From Phymorhynchus buccinoides (taxonomy: Eukaryota > Mollusca > Gastropoda > Neogastropoda > Raphitomidae), in assembly GCA_017654935.2 (NCBI GenBank), contig CM065699.1:44720903-44784902 (forward strand): a stretch of DNA of 64,000 nucleotides, read 5' to 3'. The translations under genes and the position numbers were made by a program. Below the pieces are notes generated by a model. It made no database searches. It was not told where the DNA came from and worked only from the letters and a program-made list of their open reading frames with translations. This document shows positions 1 through 11,465 of this stretch, in pieces; position 1 is the stretch's first letter; each line of letters opens with the position of its first letter.

Positions 1-289
1 GACAGGCAGAACGGATCATAATTATTATTATTTTGGGGTTATTAATTAATCTTATGTTTGATTGGTCGATTTATTTTGAGCATAGACATATTTGCTTAGA
101 ATGGTGAATAAAACCTGTGACCTGATTCATATTTCGGTGTTCGATTCTATGTTTTTGTGTTGTCGGGTGTTAGAGTGGGTTGGATAAAGGGAGGGAATAA
201 GTGCAGCCCCTTAAGGGATGCTACAATAGGAACCCAGCTGAACGTGTCAACTGGTTTGACAATTTCAATAATATGATGGAAGATTTTCT
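1..289. other. No gene recognised
   Basis: AT-rich sequence ahead of the first LINE fragment. I see no open frame, structural RNA or terminal repeat here. It may be decayed 5' sequence of the LINE that becomes readable from about 300. Confidence 0.4.
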
Positions 290-2560
290 CTTACAGGTCA
301 CGAAGTTATTCGTTTTGGCGATTTTAACATAGATCTTCATAAAAGTAATCCTCAATGGCAACAACTTTATGATAATTTTGGACTGTCCCAGTAAATTGAT
401 TCCCTACCCGAATTACTCCAACATCTCAAACATTGATAGATCATATTTATGCTAGTCATAAACAAAATATAATTGAAATATGTACCCTACATTGTGGTTG
501 TAATGACCATTTACCCATATGTGTAACATGGTTTAAAAAGAACATAGATCATAGATTTGTTGCCAATTTTGATAAGAACGCCTCCCTTAAAGAGTTAGCA
601 GAATCACCATTATCCCATATATACAGACCCCGATCAAGCTTTTGAATTCTGGCACAAAACGTTTATACAGAGATATAATAAACATGCCCCTTTTATTACT
701 AAAAGGGTAACATATTCGCCTAAATGCCCCTGGTTAACCAAAGAAATTGAAGAAATAATTGATTGAAAAGTAAACAGTTTGAAGAATTTTTTTAAAAACC
801 GAAACAACGAAAGTCAAAAAAGAAATATTTCATAAATTTAATTTTCAGTTGTCCACAAAATAACTCAAAACCTATCTGGAAAGCCATAAGCATGCTTACC
901 AAGAAAAATGCTGATAAGTTAACCGTGGTTCCTAAAAAACTTTCTGTTGATATTCTGAATAACCATTTTTGTATCATTGATAATATCATAGTAAAAAGTG
1001 ACAGAACTGATAAAAACGATTTAAAACCTCTTTCTGAGTTAAGTAGTTATGTAAATCAATCGAAACAGAATTAGTCATCCCTCCAATTCCAATATACGAT
1101 GTTTATTTCTATCTTATTCATTTGAAGCAATCTGGGACTCGAGGTCTTGATAACTTAGATGGTATTATTTTAAAACTGAGTGCCCCTGTCATTTCTGATT
1201 CACTTACATATCTATATAATATGTATATAGATACATCTTATTTCCCTAGTATTCTCAAAAACACCATACCGCTGTTTAAATATGGAAATACAATGGACCC
1301 CTCAAACTACAGACCCATCTCTATTATTTCTCTTCTTTCTAAACCTTTAGAAAAGCATATCCATAAACATTTAGCTTCTCATATATTTAAATATGATCTA
1401 ATTCATCCAAACCAATCTGGATTTCGATCTAATCATTCTTGTCATACTGCATTAATAAATTTGGTTGATCAGTGGTTGACAAACATTAATGATTTAAAGT
1501 TTACTGGTGTTCTATTTGTTGATTTCTGTAAAGCTTTTGATGTCATGGATCATAACTTATTACGTAAACTGAACCTTTACACATTTTTAGACCCCGTCCT
1601 TTCTCTTATTAAGTCGTTTCTTTCTAATCGCCAACAATCAGTATTTCTCAATAACAAGCAATCCAGTTGTTTACCTTTTAAATTTGGTGTACCACAGGGG
1701 CCAGTTCTTGGTCCTTTGCTTTTCTTACTATATGTAAGCGATCTCCCCTTATACATTAAAGACGCGTGCGAACTTTGTGCAGACGATACATCAATTCATT
1801 CGAATCATTCTGATTTGAAACAGTTATCAGTTAACCTAAAGGAAAATGGAAATCATATGTCCTTAAATGAACAGAAACCTAAGTATATGGTAGTTACTTC
1901 TCGTCAAAAAAGACAAAAGTTGATTTCTGCCATGCCCCCTCTATTCATTAATAGCAATCAAATAGTCAGCACTCACAAAGTTTTAGGAATCACTATCGAC
2001 AATAATCTTTCCTGGTCACCCCATGTCTCCAACTTAAGCAAACGCGTCTCACCAAAAAACTTTTCAGCTTTCTAAACTTAAAAAGTTTATAGATGTAAAC
2101 GCCCGTAGGCATTTCTATCATGCGTGCGTTCAATCTTATATTGACTACTCTTCTACTCTCTATGACACCAGCAGTGCCAACACATTAAAACCTTTGCACA
2201 GGACCCATAACCGTGCTATAAAAGCAGGACTTAGCAAAACAGAAACGCTAACTACTCAGTATTATACAGCATTAGATATTTTACCTTTTTCTGACAAACT
2301 TGAATACAACAAAGCAATAATGATGCTTAGAATTATGAATCAGTCAGCACCCTTAAATATTTCAGCAAGATTTCCAATCAATCAATAACAATATAATCAT
2401 AACAAAACCAAGAATTGATTTGTTTAAAACTAGTTTAATTTATTCTGGAATAATCTATGCTTTGGAATTCTATCCCATCACATATCAAAGAAAAGCATTC
2501 ACTCCTTTAAAGTAGCATACAAACGCCTTTTATTTGAAATAATGGAAACAGATACATCAA
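290..2560 (+). pseudogene. Degraded LINE (CR1/Jockey-group family A, copy 1)
   Basis: Remains of a non-LTR retrotransposon ORF2. The C-terminal part of an apurinic-type endonuclease is readable at about 300-640: a GDFN box, an IDHIYAS segment and NDHLPI in place of the usual SDHLP. A reverse transcriptase follows at about 1120-2075 with NYRPISI, VDFCKAFD, FGVPQGPVLGP and a catalytic box reading CADD where the family normally has F/YADD. The C-terminal segment continues in other frames to about 2390, ending with KTSLIYSG-like remnants. Stops and frameshifts near 390, 650-1120 and 2075 mean no functional protein is possible. Copies of the same family lie at 17545, 20010 and 21380. The clade (Jockey superfamily, CR1-like) is inferred from RT motifs only. 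Confidence 0.85.
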
Positions 2561-3757
2561 TCTAAGTGTAATTTGTGATTGTGATCTATGGTGTCATTTT
2601 TAATCTAATAAGTTTACCCCCCCCCCCCCCCCCCCCTCTATTCCTGGTATAAAAGCAGAAATCATGCATGATTTGTCTTTTCTACTTAGTGATTTGAATG
2701 ATGGTGTCATATTATATACAGAAGATTGTGGCATATGCCTAAATATTACCCATGTGCCATTTAAATCAATCATTGTACCTTTTCCCGCCTCCAAGCCCTC
2801 TCCCCATCACCTTCTTCCTGTATTAGTCTTGTACATTGATTATGTATAGGGGATGACGGGGTAAAACGCACACTTTTGTCTCAGGATAGGCCTTATGAGT
2901 TGAATAATTTGCTTACTTCGTGCACAGAAAGCCTCTGAAACATTGTAAAATGTGCAGAAATATTTATTCTATATATCCAGGAATTTTCAGGCGAAAAAAA
3001 AGGATTTTGAGAGAAAAAGATTTTTTTGGCAAACATTTTACCGATACAAGACTAAGCTTAAAGGTCACCGTTTCCCAATGCCCCAGCCTATTAGATTTTC
3101 TCTGCTGATTAAAATTGAAAGAGAGACGTGTGAGACATAGTAATCAGCTGGCAGGAAAGTCTAAAGTGTGTCATGGAATGTTGTCATGTGCTGATTTTCA
3201 AGTTTTCCATCTAGGCCATCTTTCCGCTGTTTCAGATATCAAAGAGTTGTGTCCCCTCCTATCATTATTTAAAAGTATAAAATGACGTTTCTTTTAACTA
3301 TATTTGTCCTACTATGTAAAATGTGTTTTTGAAATTTAAACACTGAACTATTTACAATGAAATGTAACGCTTTTAGAAACATTGATCCATAAACACATCA
3401 GAAATATTGTTTTATATGCACCTTTAGAGAGCAGTCAAATATACATTTAATATGAATTATTTCACTACATTTTTTCTTTACGGCAGTGGCTATTGAGCCG
3501 CCAAGCGGCAAAATAGAACGCATGTGTGCGCGCGCGTGTGTGTGCACGCATGCCATTCTTACGTTTTATTGTTATTTTTATGAATACTAGTGTTGTTATC
3601 TACCTATTATCTTTGTTATTGTTTTACTTACAGAATGCTATGTACACATGGTTTTTTTATGGTTGGAGTGACTGAGGAGAATGAATGTGAGATAGTGATC
3701 TTTTGATTATGGCTCGTTCTGCTTGTGTGTGAATGCGCATTTAACAGATTCAAAAAA
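2561..3757. other. Intergenic, with poly-C tract
   Basis: No gene seen. It holds a 20-base poly-C run at 2617-2636 and a short CG/TG-rich stretch near 3525-3550. Short open frames here have no recognisable domain. Confidence 0.5.
2849..2880 (+). mobile_element. Terminal fragment of the ACGGGGTAAAA element
   Basis: The sequence after TA at 2847-2848 reads GGGGATGACGGGGTAAAACG. It matches the inverted termini of the complete TA-flanked foldback at 14446-14659 and the end at 13446-13521. No matching second terminus was found nearby, so this looks like a relic end. Confidence 0.4.
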
Positions 3758-3959
3758 GAAGGTCGTAGGTCATGGTCACTGGAGCCGAAAATGCTGCAGA
3801 ACACCTGGCACGATAACAGAGGGACCAAGGACACTCAAACTTTGCATGCGGATAAGTACTAAAGATATCTAGGCTAAGTTAAAAAAAGGAAGGTCATAGT
3901 TCAAGGGTCAAGGTCATTGGCGCAGAAAATGCTGCCGAGCACCTGGCACGATGATCATA

Positions 3960-4255
3960 ATCATAATAATAATAATAAATGGGGATACTTATATAGCGCG
4001 ATACCCCACATTGGGCTCATCACACTTTACAACAGTATAAAGGCATTACAAATAAATTAAAAAAACAAAACAAACAAAAAAACCATACAGTTAACAGCAT
4101 CATAATAAACTGTCATACATAAAATCACAAAGTGGATAAAAACATTGATCAATTAAGACAATATAAAACAGCACGTCACACAAAAACTATGGGAAATATA
4201 CAACTTTTAAAATATTACTGCACAGAAACAACAATACAATAACAGCATATGGTAC
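3960..4255 (-). mobile_element. 3' end of a LINE or SINE, reverse strand
   Basis: On the minus strand this reads as a retroposon tail: a GCCCAATGTGGGGTATCGCGC segment, then GCGCTATATAAGTATCC, ending in an (ATT)n run at 3960-3975 on the plus strand. The same design, a GCGCTATATAAAT motif followed by (ATT)n, closes the LINE ending at 36746 and the fragment at 41571. No coding part is preserved. Confidence 0.5.
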
Positions 4256-4395
4256 ACTTACACGCCAACACCCACACCCACATACGCACGCGCAAATACG
4301 TGTACATGCGCACACACGTGCACCTGCACCCACCCACACTCACACACGCGCACACACACACACGCGCGGGCACACACACAAACAGAGATGGACGC
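4256..4395. repeat. CA/CG-rich simple sequence
   Basis: Degenerate (CA)n with CG-containing interruptions, for example ACACACGCGCAC. It lies between the retroposon tail and the resumption of the half-site repeat. Confidence 0.6.
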
Positions 4396-4868
4396 TGTTG
4401 ATTGACCGCATGATAACGATTGAATGGAGGGACCTAGGACGTTCAAATTTTACATGCAGATAGGTACTAAGAATATCTTGGCCAAAGGTCATAGGTCAAA
4501 GGTCAAGGTCACTGGACCTGAAAATGCTGCCGCGCACCTGGCGGACTAGCATCTTAACGCTCTATTTTGACTTTTCTGCCTGTCTGTCTGAATATGTCTT
4601 CGCCTTTGCTGTTTGTCTGTCAATCAGTTTCTTTCTCTGTATCGCTGTTTCTCTTTTTTGTAGACGAATGTTATGGTACGCCAAATTGACAAATCTCTCT
4701 GGATCTGGATCTGAGGCATGCAACATACAGTGCACCCCACTTATAGTAAAGTCCAGGGGAGCAAGGAGTTTCCTTTACAGGCATGCTACTTTTCAGCGAT
4801 TTCGCGGAATTCCGCCAAACCCGTTTTGAACTGCAGCGAAACTCAAACATTTTCAGAAAAAAAAAAAT

Positions 4869-4965
4869 CGCGCCACGTTTCGCAGAACTCTTACTACGCG
4901 TGCAAGCAGTCGACTCGCGCCACGCTTCGCGGAACTCTTACTACGCGTGCAAGCAGTCGACTCGC
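4869..4965 (+). repeat. 47 bp direct duplication
   Basis: Two copies, starting at 4869 and 4916, of a unit containing GAACTCTTACTACGCGTGCA and ending AGCAGTCGACT. They differ at only a few bases and lie about 110 bases upstream of the transposase start codon. Confidence 0.85.
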
Positions 4966-5077
4966 TGCTTAAGCCCTCCGTTGCGCGCGCACCGGTTACC
5001 AACTTCCTGCGACGCCATAACTAAATAGCACGGTCGACATTTGACTCGTATCGAGTGTTAAATTGCAAACTTTCGCG

Positions 5078-5354
5078 ATGTCCAGAAGTGATATTGTGCC
5101 CAGAGGTTCCTGTGGAGACTGGGACAAAGGTTTAAAGAACAAATGGGATTGGAAATGGCTCGATAGAAAGTACAACAACGTGGAGTACGGAGAGTTTTTT
5201 GTGAAACTGAAGGAAGCTGGGAAAGCGTACTGCACCTTGTGCAGATGCGAAATCGTGTACAAGTCGTGTGGAGTGAGGTGTCTAACGGACCATCTCAAGT
5301 CAAAAAAACACCAAAAGAAAGCTGCAGATCTCAAGAAGAACTCGCGCCTGCCAG
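5078..5354 (+). CDS. Transposase-like gene, exon 1 (zinc finger)
   Basis: First coding exon of an 833-residue protein completed by the exon at 6427-8651. The ATG at 5078 is the first in frame. Residues 50-78 form a zinc finger of C2H2/BED character: C52-x2-C55, then H72-x5-H78, followed by a lysine-rich stretch, as in DNA-binding N-termini of hAT-type transposases. The exon ends in CAG followed by GTAATT, a good splice donor, leaving one base of a split codon. Exon 2 starts with exactly the two bases needed, so the phase matches. An unspliced reading would stop almost at once after the donor. The finger type and DNA-binding role are inferred from residue spacing. Confidence 0.7.
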
Positions 5355-5382
5355 GTAATTAATTTGTCTTTTATACTTTTTC

Positions 5383-5615
<233 letters not shown>

Positions 5616-5937
5616 CCCCATGTGGTTTTGTGTGTGTCACTGTGTGTGTGTGTGTGATAGAGAGAAATCCAGAACTTGAAGTTGAACAAAGTACTTAGCC
5701 ATTAAATCTATTCTCTATAGGCGTAAAATATATTGTACTAAGCTTCTAATTTCTATTCATTGGTTGGTCTGTGACTTGAAATTATTTTTAAAAAATTGGT
5801 AGGCCTACTCATATATATAGTAGAAGGAAGATAGAGCTTTGTATTAATTGATGAATGAGATTCATAAAATGAGTAAGGTGAATCTTCAGAAAAACTGTTT
5901 AACCCTTTTACTTTGGTAAATTTTTTGCAGTAGATGC

Positions 5938-5939
<2 letters not shown>

Positions 5940-6000
<61 letters not shown>

Positions 6001-6011
6001 ACACACACACA

Positions 6012-6082
<71 letters not shown>

Positions 6083-6232
6083 ATAGACAGAGGAAAATCT
6101 CTTGATTTTGTTTTTTTTCATAAGTTCAGGATTTGCATAGTATCCCCCCCCACCCCACCCCCCTCTCTCTCTCTCTTTCACACACACACACACACGCACG
6201 CACGCACGCACGCACGCACACACGCACGCACG

Positions 6233-6302
<70 letters not shown>

Positions 6303-6308
6303 CACACA
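5940..6308. repeat. (AC)n and (CGCA)n microsatellites
   Basis: (AC)n at 5940-6079, a short C- and CT-rich linker near 6144-6176, then (CA)n with CGCA interruptions at 6177-6308. All lie inside the same intron. Confidence 0.98.
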
Positions 6309-6426
6309 ACAAAAGAGTAAGCTTTTTCTTCCCTGCTGGGGAAAAACCAATTTCAATTGGAATTTTATTGCCAATTTTCTTGCACGATATTGCACAAGTA
6401 CAGAAGTCTCTACTTGTATGTTGCAG

Positions 6427-8651
6427 TTGCATTTGGAACTGCTGGACCTTTGTTTGGGAAGAAAGTGTCAGCAGGATCTGCAGAAAGTGAAAGCACGCCG
6501 AAGGACAAACCTGCTGAAAGCACTGCAAGTTGCAGTGCAACTGTGAGCACAAAGGATCCTCCACCTCCACCCGTACGACCATTGGTGCCACTCTGTGACA
6601 GATTGCATCACCAAGAAGCCACCCTGGTCGCCTTTCTGGCAGAAAACTCTATGTCCATGTCCATGGCCCCTCGTCTGGTTTCCTTGATCAGAGAGTTAGG
6701 CAGGGACCCCACGGCACTAAACAAACTGTCAATGGGCCGGGCCTCCGCTACCTATAAACTTACATATGGCCTTGCCAAGTCCTTGAAACAAGATATGATT
6801 GATGACATTGCTGATCAGTTCTTCAGCCTGAACTTGGATGAAGCGACTAGTTCTAACAATGAGAAGGTGTTGACTGTCCTCATTAGTTTTTTCAGGGAGA
6901 AAAGAGGCATGGTGGTAGTTCAGCATCTGGGCTCTGTCAGCTTGCTGCGAGTGACGAGTGCTCGTATTGTTGAAGCCTTGGACAAGATGCTGGTCAAGAA
7001 CGGTTTGAAGTGGAACAGGTGTTTGTCCATGTTAATGGATTCTTGTAATGTTATGAGGGGTGTAAGAAGTGGGGTGGAGAAGACCATCAGAGAGGAAAAA
7101 GCACCACACCTTCTTGACATAGATGGGGACAGCTGCCACCACGTGCACAATGCCTGCAAAGCATTCACATCAGTGTTTGGTGGTGAGATTGAGAAGCTGT
7201 TTGGAGACATCTACACAGACTTTCAGAATAAACAGTTCCAAGATTGCCTTAGCCTCATCTGCTTCGCCTTGGATCTGAAATACACCAGGCCTGAGAGATT
7301 CCTCCATCACAGGTGGCTGTCTGCCTTAAACTTGAGTGCGGATACGTTGCGACTATTTGATGGTTTGACCGTCTTATACTACGAGTTCTTGCCAAAGATG
7401 GAAAAGACTGCGTACCACTCCAATGTGATCAACATCTTCCACACCAAGAATGTCAATGAGTCCTGCAGGGATGAAATCAGAGACCTGAGAAAGCAACTTG
7501 GCACCATTGGCCTGACATCTGAGGGCAAGTTGAGAAAGCAGAGAATTGTGAAGAGGCTGTTCTATCACAGGGAGGACACTTTGCTTCAGCTGAAGTTCTA
7601 CGTTGATGCACTTGCTGTCCTGAAGGAGTTTGTCATGCTGTTTCAGCGCAAGGATCCCCTCATCCACATTCTTCATGATCAGCAGTTGTCTTTGGTGCGG
7701 CAGTTCCTCCTCCTCTTCATCAAACCAGAGTGTATGAAGCCCCTGAAGGCGCAGACGTTGTTATCCCTCAACCTGGATGACAAGGCCAACCACCTGGAAC
7801 TTGAAGCCATCTTCCTTGGGAAGGCAGAGGCATCGTTGAAGAAACTAGGGCCTGAGATTCAACGTAGCTTCCGTGAGACGGCACTGAAGGGATACATTGC
7901 TTGTGGCCGAGTTCTGCTTCAGAAAATGCCATTGTGCAATGGGTTCCTAGAAGCTGCTGGTGGGTTAAACCCTGAAGAGAAGTGCTCGGTGGCCCTGGAG
8001 AAGTGCCTGAAGCTGCCATCTTTTCTGCCTGCTGATGTGATTGCTGCCCCATGCCAGTCCACTGAGGAATCGGATGAAGAAGATCCAGAGCAGAAGAAAG
8101 AGGCTGTACAAGTTGCCTACAATAGGGAGGTGCGCAACTTCCTAGGTGAGGACAGCATCCCTGCCTTTGGGGATGATCAGCGGGTGGACGAGTGGTGGGC
8201 AGCCACTTTTACGAAGTACCCTCTCCCTCTCCTTTCGCGTGTTGTGAAAGCAGTGCTGTCCACTTTCCATGGCCCATTGGTGGAAAGCTCCTTCAACATC
8301 ATGGGTGATGTCATCGACCAGAGGAGTGGGAGGATGGACATGAGTACTTTTGATGCATACCACACCGCGCACTATGCCCTCATGGCTTCAGGAAAACCAG
8401 CCACCTCTCTGTTTCACAGGGGAAATGTCATGAGAGAGCCTGTGAACAAGAGGTTGATTCAGAATATATCCACTGCTCGTCAATCTTACCATGAGGTGTT
8501 GGCACACAAGTCTGAGGAAAAGAAGAGGAGAGCAGCACTGTGGAACAAACACCAGGCTCGTGTGGCATCCAAAAGAAAAGCCATAGAGACCCTAAAGGAG
8601 GAAGCAAAGAAGGCCCGCCTTCAGCATCTCATGAAGCTAGCCAGGAAATAA
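6427..8651 (+). CDS. Transposase-like gene, exon 2 (hAT-like catalytic region)
   Basis: Carries residues 93-833 of the spliced protein and has no internal stop. Candidate acidic residues are D230 in LNLDEATS, D297 in [10 protein letters not shown] and E712 in [12 protein letters not shown]. The 67-residue D-D spacing and the late E inside a segment resembling the hAT C-terminal dimerisation region ([10 protein letters not shown]...[19 protein letters not shown]) fit an RNase H-fold hAT transposase. [15 protein letters not shown] segment (about 330) and an HRWLSALN segment lie between. The last ~100 residues are Lys/Arg/Ala-rich, probably coiled-coil or nuclear-targeting. Family assignment is by motif recall; another DDE superfamily or a domesticated host gene is possible. 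Intact coding stands out in a window of decayed elements. Confidence 0.7.
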
Positions 8652-8675
8652 ATGTTTGCATGAGCAGCAGCTTTC

Positions 8676-9190
8676 ACTGATTCAGTGTCTTTTTGAAACT
8701 GTAGACTGTAACTTAATCTGACACTTCAGAAAGCTGACAAGAAATGTTTTCCTCAGATTCCTTCAGTGGTTTTTTTTCTTCTTTTTTTTAAACTGTGGAC
8801 TAAGTTCTGAATCTAACCAAGAAACAGGTGGTTTCATCAGATTCATTCAGAGTGTGTTTTTGTGTGTGTTTAAACTGTGGGCTGTAAATTCTGAATCTGA
8901 CCAAGAAGAAAGTGTTTTCATCAGATACATTCTGTGTGTTTTTGAAACTAAATTTAAGTTCTGAATGTGACACTTTACAAAGCTGACCAAGAAACTAGTA
9001 TTTTCATCAGATTTATTCTGTGTCTTTGAAACTGTGGACTATAAATAAGTTCTGAATCTGACCAAGAACAAGTGTTTTCATCAGATTCATTCAGTGTCTT
9101 TTTGAAACTGGACTGTAAGTTCTGAATGTGACACTTCAGAAAGCTGACCAAGAAACAAGTTTTTTCATCAGATTCATTCTTTGTCTTTTT
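8676..9190 (+). repeat. Imperfect ~90-110 bp tandem repeat in the 3' region of the transposase gene
   Basis: About six diverged units share GTTCTGAAT(C/G)TGAC, then ACCAAGAA, then TTTTCATCAGATTCATTC, then TGTCTTTTTGAAACTG. It starts just after the stop codon and probably forms the 3' untranslated or subterminal region of the transposon. Confidence 0.8.
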
Positions 9191-9665
9191 AAAAACAACA
9201 CATTTAGCACTAAACACTGTACTGTTCACAACCCTGAAAATATGGCTCAGAATGCACCAGATTGCACAGATTTTAGCCATTTGTTCAAACATTTTCCGGG
9301 GGGGCATGCCCCTGGACCCCCCTAGCTCGCGCTTCGCAGCCGCGCACTTGTGGCTTCGCCACTTCGAGGAACTTTCAGAGAAAATGAAATTTTGCCTGTA
9401 GCATGCCTGCCTTTACTATAACAGGTTTTTCTTATAAACGATGTTTGGATATAGTAAAATTTTGATGATATTTTTTATCTTATCCGAGGACGTTTTTCAA
9501 AGTCAAAGCTAACGTAGAATACTGAATATAAACCCATCCCACCCCTTCCTCGTATGGTTTGAGGTCCAAAAAGGTGATTGGGTTTATAAATGGTATATTT
9601 CCCTGTGCACAAAACAAAACTAGCTGTAATAGCATATAGTGTACAACCTCCGCACACACTGTAAC

Positions 9666-9789
9666 CGGACAGTTTGCCTGCGGACAGTTTGCCTACGGAC
9701 ACTTCGCCTACGGACATTATGTCTATGGTCACCATGCTCACCGGACATTTTGCCTACTGGACATTATGCCTACAGACATTATGCCTAAT
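9666..9789 (+). repeat. Minisatellite, GGACANTTTGCCTAC-type unit
   Basis: Seven or eight units of about 15-17 bases such as GGACAGTTTGCCTACGG and GGACATTATGCCTACA. Units differ by a few bases. An open frame across it has no meaning. Confidence 0.85.
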
Positions 9790-9875
9790 AATAGATTATC
9801 ATGCCTGCAATAAATTATCGCATTTTCATGATGCTATATATATATATTTCCGATTCATTTTTTCCCACTAAGAAA

Positions 9876-10110
9876 TGAGAGTGTGGGCTCAATTGTCGAC
9901 TTAGCTCGCCTTTTCCTCTGTGTGAGGGCGCTGCAGTAAAACAGATACAAATTTAATTGCAGCCAATGACTGGACAGTTCTGAAGTGTATGTAATGAATT
10001 GCAAATGAAGATTATGGACGGAAATGGTCGACTTAGTTCACCGTTTCTGCCATGCGAGGGCGCTGCGGTAGAGCGGGTACAAACCTAGTAGCTTCCAATG
10101 TAATGTTAGT
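9876..10110 (+). repeat. Diverged ~130 bp direct duplication
   Basis: Two units share GTCGACTTAG(C/T)TC, GAGGGCGCTGC(A/G)GTA and a following TACAAA...CCAATG segment, at about 9894-9966 and 10028-10101. They look like two copies of an old short repeat. Confidence 0.65.
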
Positions 10111-10319
10111 TTGTCATAATGAGTTTCATGAAAGAAATTCGTGGCGAATAGTCCCGTGTTTCGTGTCAAGCTATCAACTGATACAGTTGATACACCCATT
10201 CTACCGCAGCGTCATCGCACAGTGTAATTAACAAAATTTTGTTTAATAAAATGTATGCACGATCTCTCTTTTATCTACAGTTTAAATAGTAAAGTTCACT
10301 TTAAACAAGAATTTGTAAA

Positions 10320-10355
10320 AACAGAGAAAGAGAAAGAGAGACAGAGAGAGGGAGA

Positions 10356-10407
<52 letters not shown>
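10320..10407. repeat. (GA)n microsatellite
   Basis: Starts as imperfect AGAGAAAGAG and becomes pure (GA)n to 10405, directly before the tandem unit that hosts the telomere-like element. Confidence 0.95.
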
Positions 10408-10411
<4 letters not shown>

Positions 10412-11218
10412 GCAGTGAGACTGTGACGTATTTATAGAGGTCACGAGGAGGACAATTTGTTTTTATTGTAACCGAGAAGGAACCACAAATGACTTTAGGG
10501 TAAAGGTAAATATGTGCCCCCTCCCTGCATTTCTCGGTTAATTGTATTTTTCCGTTTTTGCCTTTCTTACCATACATAAAGCTGTATTTTAGGAACATTT
10601 TCAGCTAATTCTGTTTTTGGAATACTAACCCTAACCCTATCCCTAGCCCTAAACCTAACCCTACCCCCCACTATGTACTGCAGTACACCGCGATTTGTCA
10701 CAGTTGTGGTTCGTTGCGTTTTTCCGTCTTATAGGGTGGGGGGTAGGGTTAGGGCTAGGGTTAGGGATAGGGTTAGTATTCCAAAAAGGTTATTAGCTAA
10801 AAAGGTTCCTAAAATACAGCTTTATGTATGGTAAGAAAGGCAAAAACGGACAAATACAATTAACCGAGAAATGTAGGGGGGGTGGCACATCTTGACCTTT
10901 ACCGACTTTAGTATAGGAGTGTTTAAAAAAAATTATAACCCAGTTGCTACTATGGGTGGGTGGAGGGAGTGGTGAGACTGTGACGCATACATTGGTTACC
11001 TATTTTCAAAGGTCACGAAGAGGACAATTTTTTTTAATTGTAAACAAGGAGCCAGTCCTGTGGGGAACCAAAAATGACTTTATTATAGCAGTTTAAAAAA
11101 AATTATAACCGAGTTGCTACTATCCAAGGACTATTTAGTAGACCTTTGGCCGGGAACCAGTGCTTTCCTTTACTGTAACCGAAATTGCTTATAACCGAGT
11201 TTACTATAAACAGGGAGT
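10408..11218 (+). repeat. Duplicated ~160 bp unit, probably the end of a TA-target DNA element
   Basis: Unit 1 (10408-10490 continued at 10904-10962) and unit 2 (about 10965-11127) share GAGACTGTGACG, GGTCACGA(G/A)GAGGACAATTT, AAATGACTTTA and ATTATAACC(C/G)AGTTGCTACTAT. Unit 1 is split by the 405 bp element; unit 2 gives the uninterrupted version. Downstream, GCTTATAACCGAGTTTACTATAAACAGGGAGTACTG followed by TA (about 11190-11222) resembles the TA-CAGT termini seen elsewhere in the window. Confidence 0.6.
10499..10903. mobile_element. 405 bp foldback element with TTAGGG-like arms, 8 bp TSD
   Basis: Inverted termini GGTAAAGGT(A/C)AA(T/G)ATGTGCC are flanked by an exact 8-base duplication GACTTTAG at 10491-10498 and 10904-10911. 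Each arm runs inward through CATTTCTCGGTTAATTG, CATACATAAAGCTGTATTTT and GGAATACTAA into degenerate (CCCTAA)n at about 10623-10672. The reverse (TTAGGG)n arm is at about 10735-10782. A ~65 base centre separates the arms. It has no coding capacity. The 8 bp duplication suggests mobilisation by a hAT-type or other 8 bp transposase. A second copy lies at 51754-52133. Confidence 0.85.
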
Positions 11219-11465
11219 ACTGTACATACATACATACATACATACATGATGCATGCATACAGAGAGTGTGAGAGAGAGGGAGACATAGAATGGAGACAGA
11301 CAGAGAAAGAGACAGAACAAACAATGAACGAAAAAATGGTTTAATGGTTATGCCATAGGCCCCTATCAATGGATGTGATAGATTATTTTAAAAAACAGGA
11401 GAGAAAGAGAGAGAGCCAGGCAAAACTGCAGATTGACAGACAAGAGAAAACAGAAACACGAGATA

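Larger units (their letters stand above)
3758..4545 (+). repeat. Tandem ~135 bp repeat carrying AGGTCA half-sites
   Basis: Imperfect units each contain runs of AGGTCA-like half-sites, then AAAATGCTGCCG(A/C)GCACCTGGC, then a GGACCTAGGACGTTCAAA-type segment. Unit starts lie near 3758, 3895 and 4485. The second unit is interrupted at about 3960-4395 by a LINE/SINE 3' tail and a CA-rich stretch. The third unit has four consecutive AGGTCA hexamers (4486-4511). Confidence 0.6.

Noticed and set aside
8676..9190. Additional hammerheads suggested by repeated TCATCAG (CTGATGA on the minus strand)
   Set aside because: No helix II hairpin or GAAA at the required distance in any unit.
10620..10785. Chromosome end or ancient telomere fusion
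   Set aside because: The TTAGGG-like tracts are degenerate, inverted around a centre, and enclosed by TIRs with an 8 bp target duplication.
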